Assembly (NCBI GenBank): GCA_025963615.1
Contig: JAOQAL010000132.1
Span: 1 to 6,027 of the forward strand
Source of the DNA: Chitinophagaceae bacterium
Lineage (GTDB): Bacteria > Bacteroidota > Bacteroidia > Chitinophagales > Chitinophagaceae
Direction: 5' to 3'
Length of the DNA: 6,027 bases
Each line of letters begins with the position of its first letter. Positions within the stretch are counted from its first letter, which is position 1. Shown here one piece after another: positions 1 to 6,027 of this stretch. The notes under the pieces are model-generated. The model did not search any database and was not told the origin of the DNA. It saw only the letters and a program-made list of their open reading frames with translations. A program made the translations under genes and the position numbers.

Positions 1-2798
1 TGAGCCAACGAAGGGTGGGCTGCCATCGCCACTTCACCCCATACACCACTACCACCTTTAATCACTTTCTGCGCGAGGTAAGTTGAAGCATTGGCATCTT
101 TAGCATACTTCTCCGAAACCTTTACAAAAGATGGCCCGATGGATGTTTCAGCTTCCTTATGGCAACTCTTGCAATCCAGCGAAAGCATGATGTTTTTTCC
201 ACTGATAGCCGCTTCTCCACGCTGGTGACCCATGGGCGAAGCCGCTTTATCAAATCCCTGTGCATATTCAACAGAAACAAAAAGATTGGCTGGATCCATT
301 TTAGCTGTATCATTTTTGTCGCTTACTGAAATAGCATAGTTAAATGGTAAACCCGGAACATAAAATGTTTTATTACCTCCTGAAACCTGGATATCAACAA
401 CCGGTGTTTCATTGCCGGCATATATTTCTATAGCATCACTTTTTGTTGAATCACCTTTATCATCTTTTGCCGTGACGCTTATTTTATAATCACCTGCTTT
501 TTCATAAGTATAATCCAGTTCAGGAACATCGGTCTCTTTGATGGTTTTATTACCCAGATCCCATACATACTTTATCTTGTCTTTTTCCGGATCTGCCGCA
601 TCAACCGAAACTTTCACGGCGAAAGGTAATGAACCGGTCGTTTTGTCAATGTTGACCGATGCAATCTTCGGCGGCCTGTTACCGGCTGTGTAGTCAATGC
701 GTGATAAACCCGCATCTGCATTTTTGCTAAACCAGCCTGATCCATACTCCAGTAGATATAGTCTTCCATCTGGACCGGTTTCCATATCTATACAATTACT
801 CAATTTAATATGCTCCATAAACGGTTCCATTTTATCGTAATCACCGTTTGGCAACATCGTTACCGCTTTAATCCATCCGCGGATCCAATCATAGATAATC
901 AATTTGTTATTATAATAATCCGGCAATCGGGTCTCTTTTGGAAACATATCGGTGTAATATACCGGTCCGGCCATGGCATTGCGTCCACCACTGCCAACAT
1001 TGGGAAACTCCTTTGAATCGGCATAAGGGTACCAGATAAAAGCAGGTTGTGCAGGTGGTAAGTCCTTTAACCCCGTATTATTTCTTGAATTATTCACCGG
1101 TTTATTAGGGTCATAAGCGGGGCCATGTTGTCCGTTTGAATAATCATAAGCATGATAAGCATAATTATTACCAACAAATAAAGGCCAGCCAAAAAAGCCA
1201 GCTTTGCGTGCCTGGTTTACTTCATCATATCCCCGGGGTCCCCTTGTTTCAAGACTGTCCGAATTAGCATCGGGTCCTACTTCACCCCAATACAGGAAAC
1301 TGTTTTTCTGATCTACTGAAATGCGGTAGGGGTTGCGGTTTCCCATCACAAATATTTCAGGACGGGTCCCGGCTTCTCCTTTTGGGAAAAGATTGCCATC
1401 CGGTATCTCATACCCCCCGTCATCTTTCACGCGGATGCGCAAAATTTTCCCACGCAGATCGTTGGTATTACCGGCAGATCTCCTGGCATCATACTGCTGG
1501 TGGCCGGGAATATCGTTCAGGGGTCCAAATCCATCATTTACATATTTTACCTGCGGTTCATTAAAAGGCGTTGAATTATCACCGGTAGATACGTAAAGTA
1601 ATCCATCAGGCCCAAAGGCGATGGAACCACCGGTATGACAGCATATTTCACGCTGCGATTTTACATCCAAAATGACCTTTTCTGTTTTAAGATCGATGGT
1701 ATCATTTTTAAAAGTAAATCTGGACAATCGATTCACGGAACTATCAATCGGGCTATAGTACATGTAGACCCAGTTGTTTTTGTCGTAATGCGGGTCCTTG
1801 CAAAGCCCAAGCAAACCCTCTTCCGCATTGACTCCGGGAGTATTTGTTTTCCAGTATACATTTAAAAAACCAACCTGTTTTACCTTCTTCGTGTCATTTT
1901 TATACAACATAATTTCTCCACGGCGTTGAATCACTATCACATCGAAATTTGGCAGGATCGTCATTTCGGTAGGCTCGAAAAATTCTCCCTGCACCAGGTT
2001 TACTTTGGTGAACCGATCTTCATCAGGCGGTAACTGTGTTTTTGCTTTTGAATAATCTAAGGTCTTATTCTCACCAATAGCATATTGAATTCCGCCTAAC
2101 AGGTGTTTCAGGTAATTTTCTTCGGTATAGGATTCTTCCGTATGACCGAGTTCTGTATAAAAAGCGCGGCCTCCATCATAATCATGATACCACGCCATGG
2201 GATGAAAAGCACCATTGGTGCCTCCTTTGTAGGATGACTCGTCAATAGTAATCAATACATGGACATCCGGATTTAGCTTTTTGAAATTATAAAGCTCATC
2301 TTTCCGCTGCCAGATTGTATCCTGGAAGAATTTTGTGGCGGGTTGACTTTTATCTTTTATTATAAATTTCGCCATTTGTTGTTCGGGATGGCCATTAAAA
2401 TAAGCGCCGACTAACCGGCCATACCAACCCCAGTCATATTCCGTATCGGTGGCTGCATGGACACCCAGAAAACCTCCTCCGGCCTGTATAAACCGTTCAA
2501 AAGCGGCTTCCTGTTTATAATTCAACACATTTCCTGTAGTACTAAGGAATATAACGGCAGCATAATTTTTCAATGAGTCTTCATTAAAATAATCGGCGTT
2601 TTCTGTTGTGTCAACATCAAAACCATTTTCCGCACCTAGTTTCTGAATGGCCGCAATGCCATTAGGAATAGAGGAGTGCCGGAATTCTGTTGTTTTTGAA
2701 AAAACAAGTATACGGGGTTTGCCGCTTCTTTTATTACTACAGGATGATCCGGCAATAATGAATGAAGCCGCTAGAAGAAAGAAAACAATTCTTTTCAT
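1..2798 (-). CDS. ThuA / PQQ sugar dehydrogenase-like / PKD / cytochrome c fusion lipoprotein (3' end outside window)
   Basis: An uninterrupted frame of 932 codons runs from the ATG at 2798 off the window edge. Residues 1-20 form a lipoprotein signal (K2-R3, hydrophobic core, G-S-S-C20). Residues ~25-245 are a ThuA-like, glutamine-amidotransferase-fold domain (LGVHAATD with H114; ELGHTE with H219). Residues ~260-690 are a glucose/sorbosone dehydrogenase-type beta-propeller: H388 in CCHTGGS aligns with the catalytic His of soluble PQQ glucose dehydrogenase, and R488-N489 in GNRNPYR with its PQQ-binding Arg-Asn. A PKD domain follows (~700-790, W746-D-L-G, then YTYEKAGDY). The last part is a class I cytochrome c with C876-K-S-C-H880 and probable distal ligand M925 in MAAHP. 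The expected role is periplasmic oxidation of a sugar or polyol with electrons passed to the fused heme; the substrate is unknown. Residues after C20 (SNKR) lack the acidic surface-export signal, so a periplasmic-facing anchor is inferred. Relatives often carry a further C-terminal domain, which would lie outside this window. Confidence 0.92.
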   Translation of the reverse strand, partial: MKRIVFFLLAASFIIAGSSCSNKRSGKPRILVFSKTTEFRHSSIPNGIAAIQKLGAENGFDVDTTENADYFNEDSLKNYAAVIFLSTTGNVLNYKQEAAFERFIQAGGGFLGVHAATDTEYDWGWYGRLVGAYFNGHPEQQMAKFIIKDKSQPATKFFQDTIWQRKDELYNFKKLNPDVHVLITIDESSYKGGTNGAFHPMAWYHDYDGGRAFYTELGHTEESYTEENYLKHLLGGIQYAIGENKTLDYSKAKTQLPPDEDRFTKVNLVQGEFFEPTEMTILPNFDVIVIQRRGEIMLYKNDTKKVKQVGFLNVYWKTNTPGVNAEEGLLGLCKDPHYDKNNWVYMYYSPIDSSVNRLSRFTFKNDTIDLKTEKVILDVKSQREICCHTGGSIAFGPDGLLYVSTGDNSTPFNEPQVKYVNDGFGPLNDIPGHQQYDARRSAGNTNDLRGKILRIRVKDDGGYEIPDGNLFPKGEAGTRPEIFVMGNRNPYRISVDQKNSFLYWGEVGPDANSDSLETRGPRGYDEVNQARKAGFFGWPLFVGNNYAYHAYDYSNGQHGPAYDPNKPVNNSRNNTGLKDLPPAQPAFIWYPYADSKEFPNVGSGGRNAMAGPVYYTDMFPKETRLPDYYNNKLIIYDWIRGWIKAVTMLPNGDYDKMEPFMEHIKLSNCIDMETGPDGRLYLLEYGSGWFSKNADAGLSRIDYTAGNRPPKIASVNIDKTTGSLPFAVKVSVDAADPEKDKIKYVWDLGNKTIKETDVPELDYTYEKAGDYKISVTAKDDKGDSTKSDAIEIYAGNETPVVDIQVSGGNKTFYVPGLPFNYAISVSDKNDTAKMDPANLFVSVEYAQGFDKAASPMGHQRGEAAISGKNIMLSLDCKSCHKEAETSIGPSFVKVSEKYAKDANASTYLAQKVIKGGSGVWGEVAMAAHPSLA

Positions 2799-2821
2799 TT
2801 GGCTTATTTAATTTATAATTT

Positions 2822-2848
2822 GGATTAAATGAGGGCTAAATTTAATCC
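2822..2848. repeat. Perfect 9-bp inverted repeat upstream of the large lipoprotein gene
   Basis: The arm GGATTAAAT (2822-2830) and its exact reverse complement ATTTAATCC (2840-2848) are separated by 9 bases. The near arm begins 24 bp before the start codon of the minus-strand lipoprotein gene. The right arm overlaps TAAATTTA (2837-2844), which differs by one base from the Bacteroidota -7 box TAnnTTTG on the minus strand; no TTTG lies at the usual distance upstream. It could be an operator or a hairpin in the 5' leader. The symmetry is seen directly; the role is inferred. Confidence 0.5.
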
Positions 2849-2971
2849 GGAATCTTCAAACGAAAGAAAGAAAAATGAAAGCCAGACACATTGTTGCCAG
2901 GTTAAGTGTGTTATGACGGGTTTCTCCGGTAAATTATCGACGAAAGAAGTGATTTGGATGACAATCGGGGT

Positions 2972-3523
2972 TTAGTTAAGTTGCGGATCAATCGGGAAGT
3001 TGATCATCATTTCATAATCCCCGCCTAATTGTTTCAGCGAATCTTTCCATATTTCGAGGTAATCCTTATGAAAGACGATTTTTCGGGTTGCCTTTACCGT
3101 AAGCCATGATTTTTCAGTCAGTTCATTTGTCAATTGTCCGCTGGTCCACCCGGAATAGCCAATATAAAAACGGATTTTAGAGGTGTCGATACTTTTGTTC
3201 TTTATCATATCCACGACTTTGTCAAAATCACCACCCCAGTAAACTCCTTTCATTATTTCAAGTCCACCGGGAATTGCTTCGGGATACTGATGCAGGAAAT
3301 GGATCGTATCAATTTGCACCGGTCCTCCATAAAAAAGCGGCAATTGATGACCTTCCAGTTCGGGTATTAATTCGTCCAGCGTATTCTCATATTTTCTGTT
3401 GAGCACAAAGCCGAAGCTTCCTTCATCCTGGTGCTCACATAAAAAAACGACCGTACGCAGAAAATTCGGATCCTTTAAAAAAGGGTCTGCAACCAGTAAT
3501 ATGCCAGGTCCCGGTTCTATCAT
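2972..3523 (-). CDS. yqgE: YqgE/AlgH family protein (UPF0301, DUF179)
   Basis: This is a complete 183-residue protein, a normal length for the YqgE/AlgH family. Family signatures are clear: an N-terminal GILLVADPFLKDPNF segment, RTVVFLCEH (residues 23-31), GFVLNR (38-43), GGPV (66-69) and GYSGWTSGQL (122-131), where many relatives have GYAGWGPGQL. There is no signal peptide or membrane segment, so it is expected in the cytoplasm. The molecular function is not firmly established: AlgH was named for an effect on alginate expression in Pseudomonas, and YqgE is structurally known without an assigned reaction. The ATG at 3523 matches where homologues begin (MIEPGPG), and no Shine-Dalgarno sequence precedes it. 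It is divergent from the histidine kinase gene (207 bp gap) and lies 173 bp upstream of the large lipoprotein gene on the same strand. That gap and the absence of shared function argue against a tight operon. Confidence 0.94.
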   Translation of the reverse strand: MIEPGPGILLVADPFLKDPNFLRTVVFLCEHQDEGSFGFVLNRKYENTLDELIPELEGHQLPLFYGGPVQIDTIHFLHQYPEAIPGGLEIMKGVYWGGDFDKVVDMIKNKSIDTSKIRFYIGYSGWTSGQLTNELTEKSWLTVKATRKIVFHKDYLEIWKDSLKQLGGDYEMMINFPIDPQLN

Positions 3524-3641
3524 GGTTCAATTTACAAGGAAAATTTATTTTACCCAACAGTTTTAGCTATTTAAATCATTGCCGGAATTTTGGCTAAAGC
3601 GGTTTTGTAAACCTCTGTTAAAATGGCAGCAAAGGAATGAC

Positions 3642-3658
3642 CCGCCTTAGAAAGGCGG
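3642..3658. repeat. GC-rich 7-bp hairpin in the divergent yqgE/kinase intergenic region
   Basis: CCGCCTT (3642-3648) and AAGGCGG (3652-3658) are perfect reverse complements around a 3-base AGA loop. GA/TC flanks (3639-3640 and 3659-3660) could extend the stem past a bulged C. It is the most GC-rich spot in an otherwise AT-rich gap. No T-run follows on either strand, so it does not look like a standard intrinsic terminator. It overlaps the -33 position of the candidate kinase promoter, which fits an operator, but that role is inference. Confidence 0.5.
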
Positions 3659-3677
3659 TCAGCAGCTATTAATTTTG
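3647..3677 (+). promoter_or_regulatory. Candidate Bacteroidota-type promoter for the histidine kinase
   Basis: TAATTTTG at 3670-3677 is an exact match to the Bacteroidota -7 box TAnnTTTG. TTAG at 3647-3650 matches three of four bases of the -33 box TTTG, with a 19-base spacer, within the usual 19-21. Transcription would begin a few bases after 3677, giving a leader of roughly 45-50 bases before the GTG at 3731. A second, weaker box (TATCTTTC, 3706-3713) lacks a suitable -33 element. In this AT-rich sequence a chance match is possible. Confidence 0.4.
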
Positions 3678-3730
3678 CAGTTTATCCTAAAACTAAAAAA
3701 CAGATTATCTTTCGGTTATAAATTCCATTT

Positions 3731-5077
3731 GTGAAGAAAATTTTACCTGTTATAATTGTATTGATCAGTTTATCGCTTGTAGGTATTATTATTATCCAGC
3801 TTTTATGGATCAATAATATGGTATTGCTTCGCGAAGAGCAGGTTAAACATATTGTCGATGATGCTACCAAAGAGGTGGCGGAAGAGTTAGCCCAGCACAA
3901 AGGCAATTATTCCTCGGGGGGATCTGCCAAGTTATTTCCGGGCTTACAGCCAGAAGATTTTTCAATCGAGATATTAAAACCGATATCCGTTGGTCAGCGT
4001 TTTAGCACCGGGGAGATAATGCAAAAGATTCAAAAATCTTTTTTAAAAAACAACCTGAAAGATATTCGTTTCGGATTTGGTCTTGTGTCTTTGGGGAAAG
4101 CTGGTGTAAGCCGGATGGAACGCCAGTCGAAGGATTTTGTTACTTTTTATGAGGATAGCATCCGGAACTATTCCAGTAACGTATTCATTGTTCCCCCCAG
4201 TGGAACGGCTGGCGAAAACCTCTCCGCGGATGAAATGTTAATTGTTACGGTACCGGATTATAAGAATATTGTTTTGAAATCACTCAGGGGTAATATTATA
4301 ACCGCCATTTTTTTTACGATCATAATTGTTACCGCATTTTACCTTACCATTAGAACCATGCTCCGGCAGAAGAAACTCAGTGAAATTAAAAATGATTTCA
4401 TTAATAACATGACGCATGAGTTTAAAACACCCTTAGCTACTATTTCACTGGCGGTAGATGCCTTGAAGAATGAAAAAGTAATGGGCAACGCTGAAAAGAT
4501 GACCTATTTCAGCTCTATTATAAAAGAAGAGAACCAGCGGATGAACCGCCAGGTAGAAACCATACTGAAAGCGGCATTAATGGAAAAACAGGAAGTGCAG
4601 CTATTACTTCGCCCGCTTCATATACATGAAGTCATCAAAGAAGTGGTTAGCAATTTTACCCTGCAACTGGAAGATAAAAAAGGGAAAGCCGGGCTGGAAT
4701 TAAACGCAACCAACGACCTGGTGGACGCAGACGAAGTTCATTTTTCAAACCTGATCAATAACCTGATTGATAATTCAATAAAGTATGCTAAGGATAATAT
4801 ACCGCCGCATATCAATGTCACTACTTCTTCTACGGACAAAAAAATAACGATCCGTCTTGAAGACAATGGAATAGGGATGGGCCGGGAAACCGTGAAACGC
4901 ATTTTTGAAAAATTCTATCGGGCCCATACCGGCAATATTCACAATGTAAAAGGCTTTGGTCTGGGCTTAAGCTATGTAAAAACCATGGTGGAAGCTCATG
5001 GCGGTGAAATAAAAGTAGAAAGTATTTTGGGTAAGGGCAGTATTTTTAATATTGAATTGCCTTTAAAAAAAGTTTAG
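3731..5077 (+). CDS. Two-TM sensor histidine kinase, RprX-like, without adjacent response regulator
   Basis: A complete 448-residue membrane sensor kinase. TM1 is at about residues 4-25. A periplasmic sensor region of about 160 residues follows (~27-187) that I cannot assign to a known fold. TM2 is at about 189-207. A short linker, with no room for a usual HAMP domain, leads to the dimerisation/phosphotransfer domain with phospho-acceptor H229 in THEFKTPLATISLA. The ATPase domain has the N box (N344 and N348 in NLIDNSIKYA), G1 (D378-NGIGM), F box (IFEKFYRA) and G2 (G408-FGLGLSYVK), so all catalytic motifs are intact. The H-box region resembles Bacteroides RprX, a close match judged by eye. 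The start is GTG: an in-frame TAA at 3719-3721 rules out a longer protein, and the next Met (residue 29) would remove TM1. No response regulator is adjacent, since the downstream gene is convergent queA and the upstream gene is divergent yqgE. Its signal and partner are unknown. Confidence 0.93.
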   Translation: MKKILPVIIVLISLSLVGIIIIQLLWINNMVLLREEQVKHIVDDATKEVAEELAQHKGNYSSGGSAKLFPGLQPEDFSIEILKPISVGQRFSTGEIMQKIQKSFLKNNLKDIRFGFGLVSLGKAGVSRMERQSKDFVTFYEDSIRNYSSNVFIVPPSGTAGENLSADEMLIVTVPDYKNIVLKSLRGNIITAIFFTIIIVTAFYLTIRTMLRQKKLSEIKNDFINNMTHEFKTPLATISLAVDALKNEKVMGNAEKMTYFSSIIKEENQRMNRQVETILKAALMEKQEVQLLLRPLHIHEVIKEVVSNFTLQLEDKKGKAGLELNATNDLVDADEVHFSNLINNLIDNSIKYAKDNIPPHINVTTSSTDKKITIRLEDNGIGMGRETVKRIFEKFYRAHTGNIHNVKGFGLGLSYVKTMVEAHGGEIKVESILGKGSIFNIELPLKKV

Positions 5078-6027
5078 CTTTCCTGGAACCATAAAAGGCT
5101 GCCATCACCATAGCTTAAAAAGCGGAATCCATTTTCCAAAGCATATGCATATACTTTCTTCCAGTCTTTTCCTATCAAAGCAGCTACCAGCAACAATAAT
5201 GTTGATTGCGGCTGATGAAAATTAGTGATGAGTGCCTTTGTGATTTTTGATTTATAACCCGGTGCGATAATAATTTTCGTTTTGGCATACAATCTTTCCA
5301 GCTTGTTTTTGTGCATCCATTGCAGCAGGAATTGCAGCGCTTCTTTTGCCGGAAGATCCTGTCTGAGTGTATCATATACTTCCCACTGGTTAAGCTCAGG
5401 CACTGGATGCGAACGATCAACCTGGTAGCTGCCGGGAACCAACTGATGATTGCCATCTGCAGCCTTCACGCCCAGCCAATACAGGGTTTCAATCGTACGA
5501 AGCGAAGTAGTACCTGCGGCGATGATAATACCGTCAATATTCTTTATGATTTGTTCAATTGCTTCTTTCGATACGTCTATGAATTCCGGATGCATTTCAT
5601 GCCCCTCCATCCGGTCGTTTTTTACAGGTTTAAAAGTACCGGCACCAACATGCAGGGTAACAAAACCGGTCTGAATACTTTTAGTTTTTAGTTCAGCAAA
5701 AATAGCTGGAGTAAAATGAAGTCCGGCGGTGGGGGCAGCCACCGATCCGTCAAAGTTGGCATAGACCGTTTGATATCGTTCAGTGTCCGATAATTCTGCG
5801 GCCCGTTTAATATAAGGGGGTAATGGAATAGCGCCAGCATGGTGCAGGATTTCTGCAAAGCTCAGTGATGCCGGTTGCCAGGACAATTCAATAATAAAAC
5901 TGTCCTTTCTTTTTTCAATATATTTCGCTGTAATTATAATTTCTCCGTCCGTGGATTGTATTTTTTTTTCAAGTAATTGTCCATGTTTCCATTTGGAAGC
6001 GCCGCCGATAAGACATTGCCATAAAAC
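5074..6027 (-). CDS. queA: S-adenosylmethionine:tRNA ribosyltransferase-isomerase QueA (5' end outside window)
   Basis: QueA transfers and isomerises the ribosyl moiety of S-adenosylmethionine onto preQ1 at position 34 of GUN-anticodon tRNAs, giving epoxyqueuosine; it acts in the cytoplasm. The frame is open from the window edge to the TAA at 5074-5076, 317 codons, so roughly the first 80-100 residues are missing. Family motifs in order are WQCLIGGASKWK (upstream end), GAIPLPPYIKR, ERYQTVYA, GSVAAPTAGLHFT (5710-5748), HVGAGTFKPV (5623-5652), AAGTTSLRT (5494-5520), TNFHQPQST (5200-5226) and SYGDGSLL near the C terminus. A TTG at 5886 could be mistaken for the start, but it lies inside the protein: family sequence continues upstream in frame. 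A run of nine A on the coding strand (5961-5969) leaves the frame intact. No preQ1 riboswitch can be judged because the 5' region is outside the window. The gene converges on the kinase and overlaps it by 4 bp. Confidence 0.96.
   Translation of the reverse strand, partial: VLWQCLIGGASKWKHGQLLEKKIQSTDGEIIITAKYIEKRKDSFIIELSWQPASLSFAEILHHAGAIPLPPYIKRAAELSDTERYQTVYANFDGSVAAPTAGLHFTPAIFAELKTKSIQTGFVTLHVGAGTFKPVKNDRMEGHEMHPEFIDVSKEAIEQIIKNIDGIIIAAGTTSLRTIETLYWLGVKAADGNHQLVPGSYQVDRSHPVPELNQWEVYDTLRQDLPAKEALQFLLQWMHKNKLERLYAKTKIIIAPGYKSKITKALITNFHQPQSTLLLLVAALIGKDWKKVYAYALENGFRFLSYGDGSLLWFQES

Noticed and set aside
122..313. A 63-codon minus-strand open frame near the window start
   Set aside because: It is an alternative frame over the PKD-to-cytochrome part of the lipoprotein gene, including the CxxCH motif region read in the main frame.
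1333..1596. Plus-strand open frames of 60-87 codons within 810-1865
   Set aside because: They lie antisense to the large lipoprotein gene, whose frame carries clear domain motifs throughout; their translations show no recognisable family.
2886..2911. Possible terminator after yqgE (ACACA...TGTGT with a T-rich stretch beyond it on the minus strand)
   Set aside because: The stem is only 5 bp with a 16-base loop and the T-rich stretch is interrupted and several bases away; too weak to call.
3540..3547. Near-match to a -7 box for yqgE on the minus strand (TAAATTTT)
   Set aside because: It misses the final G and no TTTG lies at the proper distance upstream; such matches are expected by chance in AT-rich DNA.
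3682..3906. Minus-strand 74-codon open frame over the kinase start
   Set aside because: It is antisense to the TM1 region of the kinase; its hydrophobic look reflects the complement of that segment.
5311..5691. Plus-strand 126-codon open frame and a 74-codon one within it
   Set aside because: Both are antisense to conserved QueA motifs and resemble no known protein.
5074..5886. A shorter queA starting at the TTG at 5886
   Set aside because: The same frame is open to the window edge and the upstream residues (WQCLIGGASKWK and on) belong to QueA, so the TTG is an internal Leu codon.

Overview
The window looks like chromosomal DNA from a Bacteroidota bacterium, probably of the Chitinophagaceae or a related family. 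The reasons are moderate-to-low GC, start codons without Shine-Dalgarno sequences, one good match to the Bacteroidota TAnnTTTG promoter box, an RprX-like histidine kinase, and a ThuA/PQQ-dehydrogenase/PKD/cytochrome c fusion of a kind known from this phylum. The placement is inferred from gene content; no database search was run.

Layout: positions 1-2798 (minus strand) hold most of one very large gene whose 3' end lies outside the window. It encodes a predicted lipoprotein with a ThuA-like domain, a PQQ-dependent sugar dehydrogenase-type beta-propeller, a PKD domain and a c-type cytochrome. Positions 2799-2971 are a non-coding gap with a perfect 9-bp inverted repeat close to the start codon. 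Positions 2972-3523 (minus) are a complete yqgE/algH-family gene. Positions 3524-3730 are a divergent promoter region with a GC-rich hairpin next to a candidate promoter. Positions 3731-5077 (plus) are a complete two-TM sensor histidine kinase with a GTG start. Positions 5074-6027 (minus) are the C-terminal 317 codons of queA, whose 5' end lies outside the window. Its stop codon interlocks with the kinase stop codon.

The genes do not form one pathway. The large lipoprotein fits periplasmic sugar oxidation with electrons passed to heme c. YqgE is a conserved protein of unclear function, QueA makes epoxyqueuosine in tRNA, and the kinase has no response regulator beside it. The coding content is mostly ordinary. 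The points most worth a second look are the multi-domain redox lipoprotein, with a vicinal Cys-Cys pair beside its predicted catalytic His, and the two intergenic dyads. I see no mobile elements, CRISPR arrays, tRNA or rRNA genes.
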